Shown here: positions 9,772-18,380 of the stretch, in pieces | Layout of the letters: every line of letters starts with the position of its first letter | Position numbering within the stretch: the stretch's first letter is position 1 | Assembly (NCBI GenBank): GCA_041399085.1 | Contig: JAWKTM010000061.1 | Location: 1-47,255, forward strand | Direction: 5' to 3' | DNA from: JAWKTM01 sp041399085 | GTDB taxonomy: Bacteria > Planctomycetota > Planctomycetia > Pirellulales > Pirellulaceae | Length of the DNA: 47,255 nt | The notes under the pieces: generated by a model | Database searches by the model: none | What the model saw: the letters and a program-made list of their open reading frames with translations, nothing else | What the model was told of the DNA's origin: nothing | Made by a program: the position numbers and the translations under genes

Positions 9772-12700
9772 TTGAAAACGACCGCGAAATTTCTCGTTGG
9801 ATTCCTCACGCTCGGCCTCGCGCTGGGCGGGCTGCGAGTGCCGCTCGCGGCCGGGCAATCCGAAGCCTGGGTCTTGATGGCTCGGCAAGCCGTCGGTCAA
9901 TTCGGCGGCAGTGACAGCGATCGACGCAAGGAAGCGGCGAAGTGGCTCGAGCAAGCTCGCGAAGCCATGAAGAGCGGCAATCTCGATTTGGCCGAGGACT
10001 ATGTCGGCCGTGCCGAGAAGCTGGACGTGAAGTACGACAGCCTCTTCTCACGGTTTGTCGATACGCCGGCCAAAGTTCGTAAGGACTTGCAGGAACAGCG
10101 AGCCAAGGGCGCCAACGAGCCGCCCAGTTCGCGATTCAATCCGACGGGCGGAAAAGTTGGCCGACAGCCAGCGATGCCGCCCAAGGATCCCAACGCCGAT
10201 GTGACGGAACAGGCGTTGAACACGCTGACCAACGACAACAAGGCGAAAGCTCAGGCCGCGTTGAACGAAGGCCGAGCCGCGTTGAACGCCAAGAACGTGC
10301 CAGCCGCGATCGCCGCTTATCAAAAGGCCGTCGCGGAGAAGGCCAAGTTCGGGCCGGCGGAGTATTCGCCCGAAAGCCTGGCGGCCGAATTGCGTGCGGC
10401 TGGTGTTGATACGAGCCGTATTGCTCCCGCGGCCGCGATGGCCGACGTGGCGACGCCGGATGATTTCGCGCGCATGGATCGCGGCCAAGCTTTGCCGTCC
10501 GCGCCACGCGATAACACGAATCTGCAAAACAGCCCGTTCCGCAACGATGTGGTAAACAATCCGCTGGATCTGGAACGCCGCGGCGCCGCGCGTTCGATTG
10601 GCGATGGCGGCGCGAACGAGTCGCTGCCGACGATTCCCGGCGGCGTGAATGCGGGCATGCTGGATCAAGGTGGTCAGCATTTGTTGACCGCTCGCCAATC
10701 GCTGGCGCAAGGCGATTTGAATCGCGCGATGCAAGCGATCGGGCAAGCAAAAGTGGCGGGAGGCGATTTCGCGGCCTCGGGCGATTCACCTGAAAAGGTT
10801 GAAGCGTTAGTGCGTCGCGCCAGCCGCTTTGCGAATCAACCGACCACGCCCGAAGGTCAAGCCGCGTTCGCTCGCGAATTGGCGGGTTTCATGATGGATC
10901 AGGCCGAACAGCTCTTGCCGTACGGCGACACCGAAACCGCTCGCCAGTTGGTTGGCCGAGTCAAATCGTTGCCGGTGCAATACGCCGCCGGACAACGAAC
11001 GCCCGACATGGTTCTGGCGGCGATCGACCAACGCGCTCAGCAAATGGCCAATCAAGCTCCGAATCAATTCGCGGGCGCCGAGGGCGGCCAGCCGGCTCGC
11101 TTGCCAACTCCGAACTCGCAGCAAACCGGAACGAAAGCGCAGGCGGCAAAGCTGTTGTCTGAAGCCCAACTGGCTTTGGACAAAGGCGACCTTGCGACGG
11201 CCGAACGGTTGGCGCGACAGGCCGAAAGCATGAATGTGCCGAACCGCGAATTCGCGGCGTCGGAACTGCAACCGTGGCAAGTCTTGTTGGAAGTCGACCG
11301 TCGTAAGAATCGCTTCGGCGGATATCCGGTGGCTCAGGCTTCGGCCAACATGCCGGTGGATCAGCCGAACGGCAACAACTACGCGGTAGCTCAAGGCGTC
11401 TATCGTTCGGACATGGACAACACGCGAGTCGCGCAGGCTTCGCAAGTGGGCGAACCGACGCCGGCTCAGCCGCTGACAAACGACACGGTTCGTGAATCGA
11501 GCGGCATGAATCTTTATCAGCAAGGCTTGCGCGCCCTGGCGAATCAGGATCGCGACACGGCTCTGCAATTGTTCCGCGAAGCTTGGCAGTTCAAGGACGA
11601 GCTGGATCCGTACACGCAACAGCAGTTGAAAGACAAGCTGACGTTGATGCGGACCGTGAATCAGCCGGCCGTGAACAACGTGCCGCAAACGCCGTTGGAA
11701 GAAGTCGACTCGCGGCAAGAAGTGCTGCGGCAAAAGCTGGTGCATGAGATCACGAACGAAGTGGCTCAAGCCCGCAAGACGTTGCCGCAGGCGCCGCGCG
11801 AAGCGTACCAGCAACTTGAGCGATTGCGGATGCGAGTCAGCCAATCCGAGTTGGAGCCGAATGTCCGCAAGCAACTGTTGACGAGCGTCGATCGCGGCAT
11901 TGCCGAAGTCGAACAGTTCATCGAACAGAATCGAGCGGAGATCGAACTCGATGAGGCCAACGCGGCCGTGCTGGCCGACCTCGACAACGCTCGGGCTAAG
12001 AAGGCCGAGGTCGATCAGAAGCTGGCCGAGTTGGTCGAGAAATTCAATCTGCTGCTAGATGAACGTCGCTACGCGGAAGCCGAAATCATCGCCAAACAGA
12101 TTCACGAGCTGTCGCCCAATTCCGAGCTGGCGAAGACCGTGATCTGGAAGAGCCGATTTGTCCGTCGCACGATGGAATTGGAAGGCATTAAGACCGCGAA
12201 GGAGGAAGGCGTCTACGGCGCTCTTACTTCGGTTGAAGAGAGTTCGACGCCAATCGATGACCGAGTTCCTTTCCGATTCGGCGACAAGAAGTATTGGGAG
12301 GAAGTGACGCGGCGGGCGTCGCTGAGCAACCAGGCGGAACGGCGTTTGAGTCCGGCGGAGATGGAAATCCAGCGTTCGTTGGAGAAGCCCGTGGACGTTC
12401 AATTCGATCAGCGACCGCTGGCCGAAGTGATGGACACACTCAGCCGTTTGTCGGGCGTGCCGATCTACTTGGACAACGCTGGCTTGGCGGCCGAAGGCGT
12501 CACCACCAATACGCCGATCACGATTCGCCTGTCGCAACCGATCTCGTTGCGAAGCGCGTTGACGTTGATCTTGGAAGAGTTGAAGCTCGGTTACACAATC
12601 GAGAGCGAGGTTTTGAAAATCTCCAGCGAGCAGGTTCGCGAGACGCACGTCTATACGAAAACGTATTACGTGGCTGACCTCGTGATTCCGATTCCGAACT

Positions 12701-14100
12701 TCCTGCCCGGATACGATCAGGGCATGACCGGGGCGTTGCGCGAGGCGTACCGCACCGTGGGTTACGGAATGAACGGCGGTATGTTGAACGTCTCGCCCAG
12801 TGCTCCGTTCGCCATGGCGGCGAACGAAGGTGGTTCGCTGCCTTCGGGATCGCAAGCGATGGCTCAATTCAGCAATGGCGGAATTCCCGGCTTGTCTTCA
12901 CGCGGTTCGACGGCACTGTCGCCGATGGGTGGACCGGGCGGCATGGGCGGTGGCGTGATGGCCGATTTCGAGCCGCTGATCGAGCTGATTCAAACCACCA
13001 TCGCCCCGGATACGTGGGACGCGGTCGGTGGTCCAGGCGCCGTCAGCGAATTCCAGAACAACTTGAGTTTGGTTATCAGCCAGACACAGGAAGTTCACGA
13101 ACAGATCGCCGATCTGCTGGACCAATTGCGTCGCTTGCAGGATTTGCAGGTGACGATCGAAGTTCGCTTCATCACGCTGAACGACAACTTCTTCGAACGG
13201 ATCGGCGTCGACTTCGACTTCGATTTGGATGACAACTACAACAAGATTCCGCCGGACGACGGTGGACCGAGTGTGGCGATCGGCTTGGATCCGGCGACTG
13301 GTTTGCCGACAGCCGACTTCGATATCCAATTCACCCAAGACAGCTTTGCGGATGCGGTGCCTCAGTTCGGCAACTTCTCGGCGAATGCGTCGCCGACGTT
13401 GGGCTTCGCCATTCTGAGCGACATCGAGATGTTCTTCGTGTTGCAAGCCGCTCAGGGCGACACGCGTACGAACGTGCTGCAAGCTCCGAAGGTGACGTTG
13501 TTCAACGGCCAGTTGGCGACGGTCAGCGATACTTCGTTGCGTCCGTTCGTTACCAGCGTCGTGCCGGTGGTCGGCGATTTTGCGGCGGCTCAAGCGCCGG
13601 TGATCATGATGCTGAGCGAAGGCACGAATCTGACGGTGCAAGCCGTGGTGTCGAACGATCGCCGTTTCGTGCGACTGACGTTGGTTCCGTTCTTCAGCCA
13701 GATTGGCGAAGTCGAAGAGTTTACGTTCACCGGTAGCACGACAACGCGTTCCGGATCGAACGTGATTGATCCCGAAACGGGTGAGCCGATCGCGGTCGAC
13801 GATCAAGTGATCGAACGTGAAGGTACAACCGTGCAGCAGCCGACGTTCTCGTTCACCACGGTTTCGACCACGGTGAGCGTGCCGGACGGTGGTACGGTGT
13901 TACTGGGTGGCATCAAGCGTTTGCGGGAAGGCCGCATCGAGCGAGGTTTGCCGTTCGCCGCGCAGATTCCTTACGTCAGCCGGTTGTTCAAGAACGTAGG
14001 TATCGGCCGCGAAACGAACAGCTTGATGATGATGGTGACGCCGCGCATCATCATTCAGGAAGAAGAAGAACGTAAACTCGGTATCGACGTGGCTCCGTAG
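9772..14100 (+). CDS. Giant secretin with N-terminal helical repeats (type II/III secretion GspD-like)
   Basis: A 1442-residue outer-membrane-type pore protein. I start at the TTG at 9772: it has an AAAAGGAG ribosome-binding site 7 bases upstream and opens a clean signal peptide (MKTTAKFLVGFLTLGLALGG). Residues about 32-630 hold at least six TPR-like helical repeats of roughly 60 residues, with the recurring phrase 'ALxxGDLxxAexxxxxA' (for example LALDKGDLATAERLARQAES). A charged coiled region follows (640-800). An STN/N0-like domain lies at about 870-955 (VDVQFDQRPLAEVMDTLSRL), then a Gly/Met-rich insert (about 1000-1065). The secretin domain is at about 1120-1433, ending with VPDGGTVLLGGIKR and MMMVTPRIIIQEEE. 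Usual GspD is 650-700 residues. No other secretion-system gene is nearby, so it is an orphan secretin. A terminator follows. Confidence 0.9.
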   Translation: MKTTAKFLVGFLTLGLALGGLRVPLAAGQSEAWVLMARQAVGQFGGSDSDRRKEAAKWLEQAREAMKSGNLDLAEDYVGRAEKLDVKYDSLFSRFVDTPAKVRKDLQEQRAKGANEPPSSRFNPTGGKVGRQPAMPPKDPNADVTEQALNTLTNDNKAKAQAALNEGRAALNAKNVPAAIAAYQKAVAEKAKFGPAEYSPESLAAELRAAGVDTSRIAPAAAMADVATPDDFARMDRGQALPSAPRDNTNLQNSPFRNDVVNNPLDLERRGAARSIGDGGANESLPTIPGGVNAGMLDQGGQHLLTARQSLAQGDLNRAMQAIGQAKVAGGDFAASGDSPEKVEALVRRASRFANQPTTPEGQAAFARELAGFMMDQAEQLLPYGDTETARQLVGRVKSLPVQYAAGQRTPDMVLAAIDQRAQQMANQAPNQFAGAEGGQPARLPTPNSQQTGTKAQAAKLLSEAQLALDKGDLATAERLARQAESMNVPNREFAASELQPWQVLLEVDRRKNRFGGYPVAQASANMPVDQPNGNNYAVAQGVYRSDMDNTRVAQASQVGEPTPAQPLTNDTVRESSGMNLYQQGLRALANQDRDTALQLFREAWQFKDELDPYTQQQLKDKLTLMRTVNQPAVNNVPQTPLEEVDSRQEVLRQKLVHEITNEVAQARKTLPQAPREAYQQLERLRMRVSQSELEPNVRKQLLTSVDRGIAEVEQFIEQNRAEIELDEANAAVLADLDNARAKKAEVDQKLAELVEKFNLLLDERRYAEAEIIAKQIHELSPNSELAKTVIWKSRFVRRTMELEGIKTAKEEGVYGALTSVEESSTPIDDRVPFRFGDKKYWEEVTRRASLSNQAERRLSPAEMEIQRSLEKPVDVQFDQRPLAEVMDTLSRLSGVPIYLDNAGLAAEGVTTNTPITIRLSQPISLRSALTLILEELKLGYTIESEVLKISSEQVRETHVYTKTYYVADLVIPIPNFLPGYDQGMTGALREAYRTVGYGMNGGMLNVSPSAPFAMAANEGGSLPSGSQAMAQFSNGGIPGLSSRGSTALSPMGGPGGMGGGVMADFEPLIELIQTTIAPDTWDAVGGPGAVSEFQNNLSLVISQTQEVHEQIADLLDQLRRLQDLQVTIEVRFITLNDNFFERIGVDFDFDLDDNYNKIPPDDGGPSVAIGLDPATGLPTADFDIQFTQDSFADAVPQFGNFSANASPTLGFAILSDIEMFFVLQAAQGDTRTNVLQAPKVTLFNGQLATVSDTSLRPFVTSVVPVVGDFAAAQAPVIMMLSEGTNLTVQAVVSNDRRFVRLTLVPFFSQIGEVEEFTFTGSTTTRSGSNVIDPETGEPIAVDDQVIEREGTTVQQPTFSFTTVSTTVSVPDGGTVLLGGIKRLREGRIERGLPFAAQIPYVSRLFKNVGIGRETNSLMMMVTPRIIIQEEEERKLGIDVAP

Positions 14101-14130
14101 CCGCTGTCGCTAAACCGGTGTTCATCGCAT

Positions 14131-14164
14131 CGCCGAACCTTCGTCCGAAGGTTCGGCGTTTTTT
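14131..14164 (+). terminator. Rho-independent terminator of the secretin gene
   Basis: A perfect 12-bp stem (14131-14142 with 14147-14158) closes a GTCC loop and is followed by six T residues (14159-14164). It begins 30 bases after the secretin stop codon. Confidence 0.92.
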
Positions 14165-14371
14165 GTTGGTGTTTTCGCCGCGTTGCCGACTTGGTGAGGG
14201 CGGGATATATTTATCGCCGCATTTGCCGGAATGCCTTGTCTTTCGGTTCCCGGGTGAACCGTTTTCGAGGGCGCGACGGCCGATCGTTGACACGGCAGTT
14301 CTTTTGCCGCCGTCTGCTAATTCGTCTTCTCTAACGTGCTGGTTTTGAGTTTTACTCGAAGGTACCTCTTT

Positions 14372-14506
14372 ATGGTTCAACGTCCTCGTACGTCGTTCGT
14401 CAAAAAGCTGAAGGCTCGTCGCTGCCCGAAGTGCCGTACATTGATCGGCAATCAGCGAGTTCGTTGTAAGAAGTGCGCCGGATTGATTCCGCGTCCTGGC
14501 AAGTAG
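14372..14506 (+). CDS. 44-residue zinc-ribbon miniprotein
   Basis: An ATG at 14372, with GAAGG about 9 bases upstream, opens 44 codons ending in TAG. The product is very basic and carries two CxxC pairs (C18/C21 in RRCPKCRT and C32/C35 in RCKKCAG), ten residues apart, the layout of a small treble-clef or ribosomal-type zinc ribbon. The N-terminus (MVQRPRTSFVKKLKARR) is Lys/Arg-rich, and the protein ends LIPRPGK. It resembles L36/L40-type ribosomal miniproteins in size and charge, but it is not L36, whose zinc ligands include a histidine. It lies between the secretin terminator and a flavoprotein gene (52 bases downstream). It is probably a nucleic-acid or ribosome-binding protein; this is inference. 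Confidence 0.65.
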   Translation: MVQRPRTSFVKKLKARRCPKCRTLIGNQRVRCKKCAGLIPRPGK

Positions 14507-14558
14507 TTGCCCCACGTCGAAAAACCTTGCGTCGAAAAACTCAAAACAATCGACTGCC

Positions 14559-16058
14559 ATGCTCGCTCCGTACGATGTGATCGTTGTCGGCGCTGGAGGC
14601 AGCGGATTGGCGGCAGCCGTTTCCGCGGCGGAAGCCGGCGGTCGCGTTTTGGTGCTGGAGAAACGGCCCGAGCCGGGTGGCACGACGGGCATCGCCGTAG
14701 GTTCGTTTACGGCGGCCAAAACGCGCTGGCAACAAGCCGCGGGTGTTGTTGATTCGTGCGCCGATCATGCCGTGGATGCGGGCAAGTTTGCCGCCGAAGC
14801 CATTGAGGCCCGCAACGATGGCGAGTTGCGCGCGTTCTTTCTTGGTGAAGCGGCCGCGACGCTACAGTGGCTCGCCGGCTTCGGTTTGCAGTTTGTCGGG
14901 CCGAGTCCCGAACCGCCGAACCGCGTGCCGCGCATGCACAATGTGGTGCCCGGAGCGAAGGCTTACATCGCGGCATTGCATCTGGCTTTGCAGCGTCATG
15001 GCGGCGAACTGCGGTGCAACGCGGCGGTGCAACGATTGCTGGTCGAGGATGGCCGCGTGCGCGGAGTTGAGATTCGCGATGACCACGGACTTACTCAAAT
15101 CCGAGCAACCCGGGCCGTGATCTTGGCTGCTGGCGACTACGCCAACAATCCTGAAATGATCGCTCGCTACAAAGGAGCCCGGTTCGCGGAGATCGAAGGG
15201 ATCAATCCGTTCGCCGAGGGCGATGGCCACACATTGGCGGCCGACGTAGGCGCCGAACTACGAAACATGGACGTTACATACGGCCCCGAACTGCGGTTCG
15301 TCGCCTCGCGTCGCAAGCCGTTCCAACAGTATCTGCCAACGTCCGGACCCTGGGCAAAGCTGCTCGGCTTTGTCGCCGGCCACAGTCCGGCTTGGTTGAT
15401 GCGAGCCATGATTAAGCGGCTGCTGGTCACATGGCAACATCCCGAGAACGCTCTGTTCGACGACGGAGCGATTCTGGTGAATCGGCTAGGCGAGCGGTTC
15501 GTCGACGAGCGACAGTGGCCCGAACGTGAGATCGCCGTGGCTCGGCAGCCGGATAAGGTCGCCTTTCTGTTACTCGACGCCCAATTGATCCGCCGCTATT
15601 CGGCTTGGCCGCATTTCATTTCGACCGCGCCGGATATCGCGTATGCCTACGTCGCGGATTACCTGCGGCTGCGTCCCGATGTGGCGATTCAAGGCGTGTC
15701 GCTGGAGCAATTGGCCGCCGCGCGTGGTATCGATGGGCAGCGGCTCGCGGAGACGGTTACGTCGCATAATGAAATGGCCGAGATGCGGGAGCCCGATCCG
15801 CGGAAGTTGACCGGACCGCCGTGGGTGTTGCTTGGCCCGGTCAAAGCGTATTTCACCACGACCGAAGGCGGCGCGGCGATCAATCAGCGGTTGCAAGTTC
15901 TCGATAAAACTGGTCGATCGATTCCAGGTCTGTATGCCGTTGGCCAAAACGGGCTCGGCGGAATGATTCTGTGGGGCCACGGTCTGCATATTGCGTGGGC
16001 GATGACCAGCGGTCGGTTGGCTGGCCGAGCGGCGATGGCGAATTCGCCGGAGTGTTGA
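14559..16058 (+). CDS. FAD-dependent fumarate reductase/ketosteroid dehydrogenase-like flavoprotein
   Basis: A 499-residue flavoenzyme of the FAD_binding_2 (fumarate reductase/succinate dehydrogenase flavoprotein, 3-ketosteroid dehydrogenase) superfamily. The FAD dinucleotide motif is at the N-terminus (YDVIVVGAGGSGLAAA), followed by LVLEKRPEPGGTTGIA. A capping domain with RATRAVILAAGDYANNPEM comes next. The C-terminal FAD-closing motif is GLYAVGQNGLGGMILWGHG. The substrate cannot be told from sequence: enone reduction, fumarate-type reduction or steroid delta-1 dehydrogenation are options. No signal peptide is visible. Its 3' end (15570-16058) is overlapped on the opposite strand by the reading frame of the CAP-dockerin gene, but that part of the antisense frame is unlikely to be real. 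The 44-residue zinc-ribbon gene lies 52 bases upstream and may share its transcript. Confidence 0.85.
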   Translation: MLAPYDVIVVGAGGSGLAAAVSAAEAGGRVLVLEKRPEPGGTTGIAVGSFTAAKTRWQQAAGVVDSCADHAVDAGKFAAEAIEARNDGELRAFFLGEAAATLQWLAGFGLQFVGPSPEPPNRVPRMHNVVPGAKAYIAALHLALQRHGGELRCNAAVQRLLVEDGRVRGVEIRDDHGLTQIRATRAVILAAGDYANNPEMIARYKGARFAEIEGINPFAEGDGHTLAADVGAELRNMDVTYGPELRFVASRRKPFQQYLPTSGPWAKLLGFVAGHSPAWLMRAMIKRLLVTWQHPENALFDDGAILVNRLGERFVDERQWPEREIAVARQPDKVAFLLLDAQLIRRYSAWPHFISTAPDIAYAYVADYLRLRPDVAIQGVSLEQLAAARGIDGQRLAETVTSHNEMAEMREPDPRKLTGPPWVLLGPVKAYFTTTEGGAAINQRLQVLDKTGRSIPGLYAVGQNGLGGMILWGHGLHIAWAMTSGRLAGRAAMANSPEC

Positions 16059-17396
16059 GCCGAGTGTCGTTGTCGGCTCAGTATTCCTTGTCGGCTCGTC
16101 GCGTTCAGGCTCAAGGTCAACCGTGTTGCTTTCGAGAACGGCGACAACACCCACGATCGGATAAGTTGGGACTGCGGCGTTCAGCGTTCCGCCATTCGAC
16201 AATGCGAAAGCCGCGGCGCTCTCGCCGGAATCGAACTCGGCTTCCGGTGCGGGACGCGTGTTCAAAGCCGTGATGACGATCAACACGTCGACCGGCGAGA
16301 GTTCGCCGTCGCCATTCACGTCCACATAGGGCGGCGGCGCGACCGGCGGAACGGGACTCTTCGGCAGCGTTCCGGCTCCGCCCAGGTTCAATTGGTTGAT
16401 GACGAGCAACGCGTCGATCGGCGACAGCATCTGGTCGTTATTCACGTCCAGCCGATCGGTCGGATTTTGCCAAGGTTTGGACGCGTCAGGCGTGAAATCC
16501 AGCTTGACGTTCGCTGTTCCGATCGACAATTCTCCTAACGACAACGATCCGTCGATGCCGCCTCCCGTGACGACAATCGACCATTCGCCCGGCGGCAATG
16601 CCAAGTCGTACTCGCCGGTCGGCCCCGTAGTCGCGGACAGCGGGTTGGCACTCGCGCTCATGGCCGTGATCGTCGCTCCAACCACCGGGTCGGTAACGTC
16701 GCAGATATCAAACGTCGTCAACCGTTGCCAACAGCCGTTGCCGGTTAAAAACACCTGTCCGGTCCGCGTGCCGAAATCCTGGCCGCCCATGCCGGCGTTG
16801 TAGCTGACTCCTTCCCAGGTGAACTCGCCGACCGCGTAGCTGGAACCGGCCTCGCGAAACTCGGGACGCAGCATATTCTGCCGGTGCCCCGCGCTCTCGA
16901 ACCAGCCTTGCACGATCGATTCGACGGTGTCGAACACCGGTCCCATCGAGCCCGTCGATCCTCGCCAAGCGATGTTCTCGCCGGCTGCCTCCCAGCCGCT
17001 GTATCCGGCGGCTTCGATGCGGTCGACGAACGAAGTGCCGCTCAAGCTGTCGTGATCGAAATAGTCCTGGGCCAACATATCGCCCAGATGGCCTTGCATC
17101 GCTTCCCGCAAGACATCGTTGCGAGCGAGCGGCGGCTTAGGATCAGCCGTGATGGTGCCGCCCGGCAAGCCTGCATTCAGAGCCACGCCGTAGCGAGTCG
17201 ATGCTTCCGCCGGATGGGCTCGCACCCAGTTGACCAACTCGTGCATATATTGCTCGGCCACCGACATGGGGCTGACCGAGAACAACACGCGTGCTTCGAG
17301 CGTTTCGACGGCGCACCGACGTTGGCTCCCACGTCGAACGTCCGAACGACGCCTGCGACTCGACGACAATCGCTTTACCAAACCAAAGTCTTGCAT
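15570..17396 (-). CDS. Extracellular CAP-domain protein with dockerin-like repeats; 3' end doubtful
   Basis: The frame encodes 608 residues. The N-terminus is the planctomycete LEPR-type sorting region (VETLEARVLFS at about residues 30-40), which marks exported large proteins. A CAP domain covers about residues 45-225 (AEQYMHELVNWVRAHPAEAS, DYFDHDSL, AAGENIAW, WFESAGHRQNML). A carboxypeptidase-regulatory-like beta domain follows (TGPTGEYDLALPPGEW). Two dockerin type I/EF-hand-like repeats come next (DVNNDQMLSPIDALLVINQL and DVNGDGELSPVDVLIVITAL). The last roughly 165 residues are antisense to the flavoprotein gene and turn Arg/His-rich, so the true stop is probably near 16070, either lost by a frameshift or truly read through. 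The ATG overlaps the TAA of glnB by one base, so translation is coupled. Confidence 0.8.
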   Translation of the reverse strand: MQDFGLVKRLSSSRRRRSDVRRGSQRRCAVETLEARVLFSVSPMSVAEQYMHELVNWVRAHPAEASTRYGVALNAGLPGGTITADPKPPLARNDVLREAMQGHLGDMLAQDYFDHDSLSGTSFVDRIEAAGYSGWEAAGENIAWRGSTGSMGPVFDTVESIVQGWFESAGHRQNMLRPEFREAGSSYAVGEFTWEGVSYNAGMGGQDFGTRTGQVFLTGNGCWQRLTTFDICDVTDPVVGATITAMSASANPLSATTGPTGEYDLALPPGEWSIVVTGGGIDGSLSLGELSIGTANVKLDFTPDASKPWQNPTDRLDVNNDQMLSPIDALLVINQLNLGGAGTLPKSPVPPVAPPPYVDVNGDGELSPVDVLIVITALNTRPAPEAEFDSGESAAAFALSNGGTLNAAVPTYPIVGVVAVLESNTVDLEPERDEPTRNTEPTTTLGSTLRRIRHRRSASQPTAGHRPRNMQTVAPQNHSAEPVLANGIQTWNRSTSFIENLQPLIDRRAAFGRGEIRFDRAKQHPRRSGQLPRIGLPHLGHFIMRRNRLREPLPIDTTRGGQLLQRHALNRHIGTQPQVIRDVGIRDIRRGRNEMRPSRIAADQLGVE

Positions 17397-17734
17397 TACG
17401 AACTACGGGCGCCAGAGGCGATATCGATCACGCTTTCGTATCGATCCACCGGCAAGACGAAAATCTTGCCGTCGCCCATTCTACCGGAGCGGGCGAGCTC
17501 GACGAGCTTCTTCAGAATCTCGTCTACCCGAGTATCATCCACCCACAGCGTAATTTCCACCTTTGGCAGAAAAGCCAGCGAATATTCCGTATCGCCGTAC
17601 TGGTCCAGATAGCTTTTCTGGCGGCCGTAGCCCTTCACTTCGCGGACATTCAAAGCTTCCAGCGGGGCGCGTTTCAAGCCGTCGAGCACTTTCTCGGCCA
17701 AATACGGCTTGATAATCGCCACAATCTGCTTCAC
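17396..17734 (-). CDS. glnB: Nitrogen regulatory protein P-II
   Basis: A 112-residue P-II signal protein that senses 2-oxoglutarate, ATP and ADP and controls nitrogen-assimilation targets in the cytoplasm. It starts MKQIVAIIKPYLAEKV. The T-loop carries VKGYGRQKSYLDQYGDTEYSL with tyrosine exactly at residue 51, the usual uridylylation site. The ATP-site signature SGRMGDGKIFVLPVD is present near residue 83. It lies between the ferredoxin gene (47 bases upstream) and the CAP-dockerin gene, whose start codon overlaps its stop (TAATG). No amtB or glnA is nearby, so the usual genetic partners are absent. GlnB and GlnK cannot be separated by sequence alone. Confidence 0.93.
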   Translation of the reverse strand: MKQIVAIIKPYLAEKVLDGLKRAPLEALNVREVKGYGRQKSYLDQYGDTEYSLAFLPKVEITLWVDDTRVDEILKKLVELARSGRMGDGKIFVLPVDRYESVIDIASGARSS

Positions 17735-17781
17735 CGCCGCGACCTTCTGATGTGGACCCGGAATCGGCGCGAGAGCTCGGC

Positions 17782-18171
17782 CTAGCTAAAGAAGTTCTCG
17801 CCGAACAGATTCACTTCCGGCCCCGTCTCGACCTCGATGTCGCCGTTCACGGTCGTCATGCAAGCCAACCGCATTTCGTCCTCGTGGCCAATGAACGACA
17901 TGCTGACCATCGGGTCGGGACCGGGATACTTGAACTTCAGCCGTTCGCGCAGGGTCATTGGATTCGTGTTATCCATTCCCTTTTTGATCAGCACTCGGCA
18001 AGTTCCGCACATGCCGAAGCCGAAACAATTCACGTACTTGTTCAACGTCGCTCCCATGCCGTTGACGCCCTGGTTGGTGTTGATACCAGCCTTGGCGGCT
18101 TCCTCTCGCAGATTCGCGCCGGCGGGAACTTCGATTTCCTTCTTTTCCTTGAGAAACTTGACGATCGGCAT
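17782..18171 (-). CDS. 2Fe-2S ferredoxin-type protein
   Basis: A 129-residue plant/adrenodoxin-type ferredoxin fold. Four cysteines in the C-x5-C-x2-C ... C arrangement (C49, C55, C58 in NCFGFGMCGTC, and C104 in RLACMT) should bind a 2Fe-2S cluster. The N-terminus has the beta-grasp phrase MPIVKFLKEKKEIEVPAG. I chose the ATG at 18171; the upstream in-frame ATG at 18261 adds 30 residues that look non-coding. The C-terminus (VNLFGENFFS) extends past the core. It is first in a minus-strand group with glnB and the CAP-dockerin gene. The electron partner is unknown, and a fumarate-reductase-like flavoprotein is the only redox enzyme close by. Confidence 0.85.
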   Translation of the reverse strand: MPIVKFLKEKKEIEVPAGANLREEAAKAGINTNQGVNGMGATLNKYVNCFGFGMCGTCRVLIKKGMDNTNPMTLRERLKFKYPGPDPMVSMSFIGHEDEMRLACMTTVNGDIEVETGPEVNLFGENFFS

Positions 18172-18304
18172 GGGTGCGTTCGTTTCGGAGGTCGAGATTC
18201 GTTTCGGGATACGGCGTTGTTCGCGAAACGGTGGGTTTCGCACGCCGCGCGAGTGTGCCATCGTACTAACCGACCGCCATGCTCGCTACGGGGACAACAT
18301 CCGG

Positions 18305-18333
18305 TTGACAGGTTTTCGGGCGCTACCTACCAT
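18305..18333 (+). promoter_or_regulatory. Promoter of the rpmF-fab operon
   Basis: A perfect TTGACA (18305-18310), a 17-base spacer, then TACCAT (18328-18333; four of six consensus matches). It lies 47 bases before the rpmF start, in the divergent gap shared with the ferredoxin gene. Confidence 0.6.
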
Positions 18334-18380
18334 CGCTCGTTTGCGTTTCCAAAACGTTGTCAGGATAAGGATTACGAGCT

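Noticed and set aside
9772..14100. A complete type II secretion system
   Set aside because: Only the secretin is present; no GspE, F, G or pseudopilin gene lies nearby, so a full system cannot be claimed.
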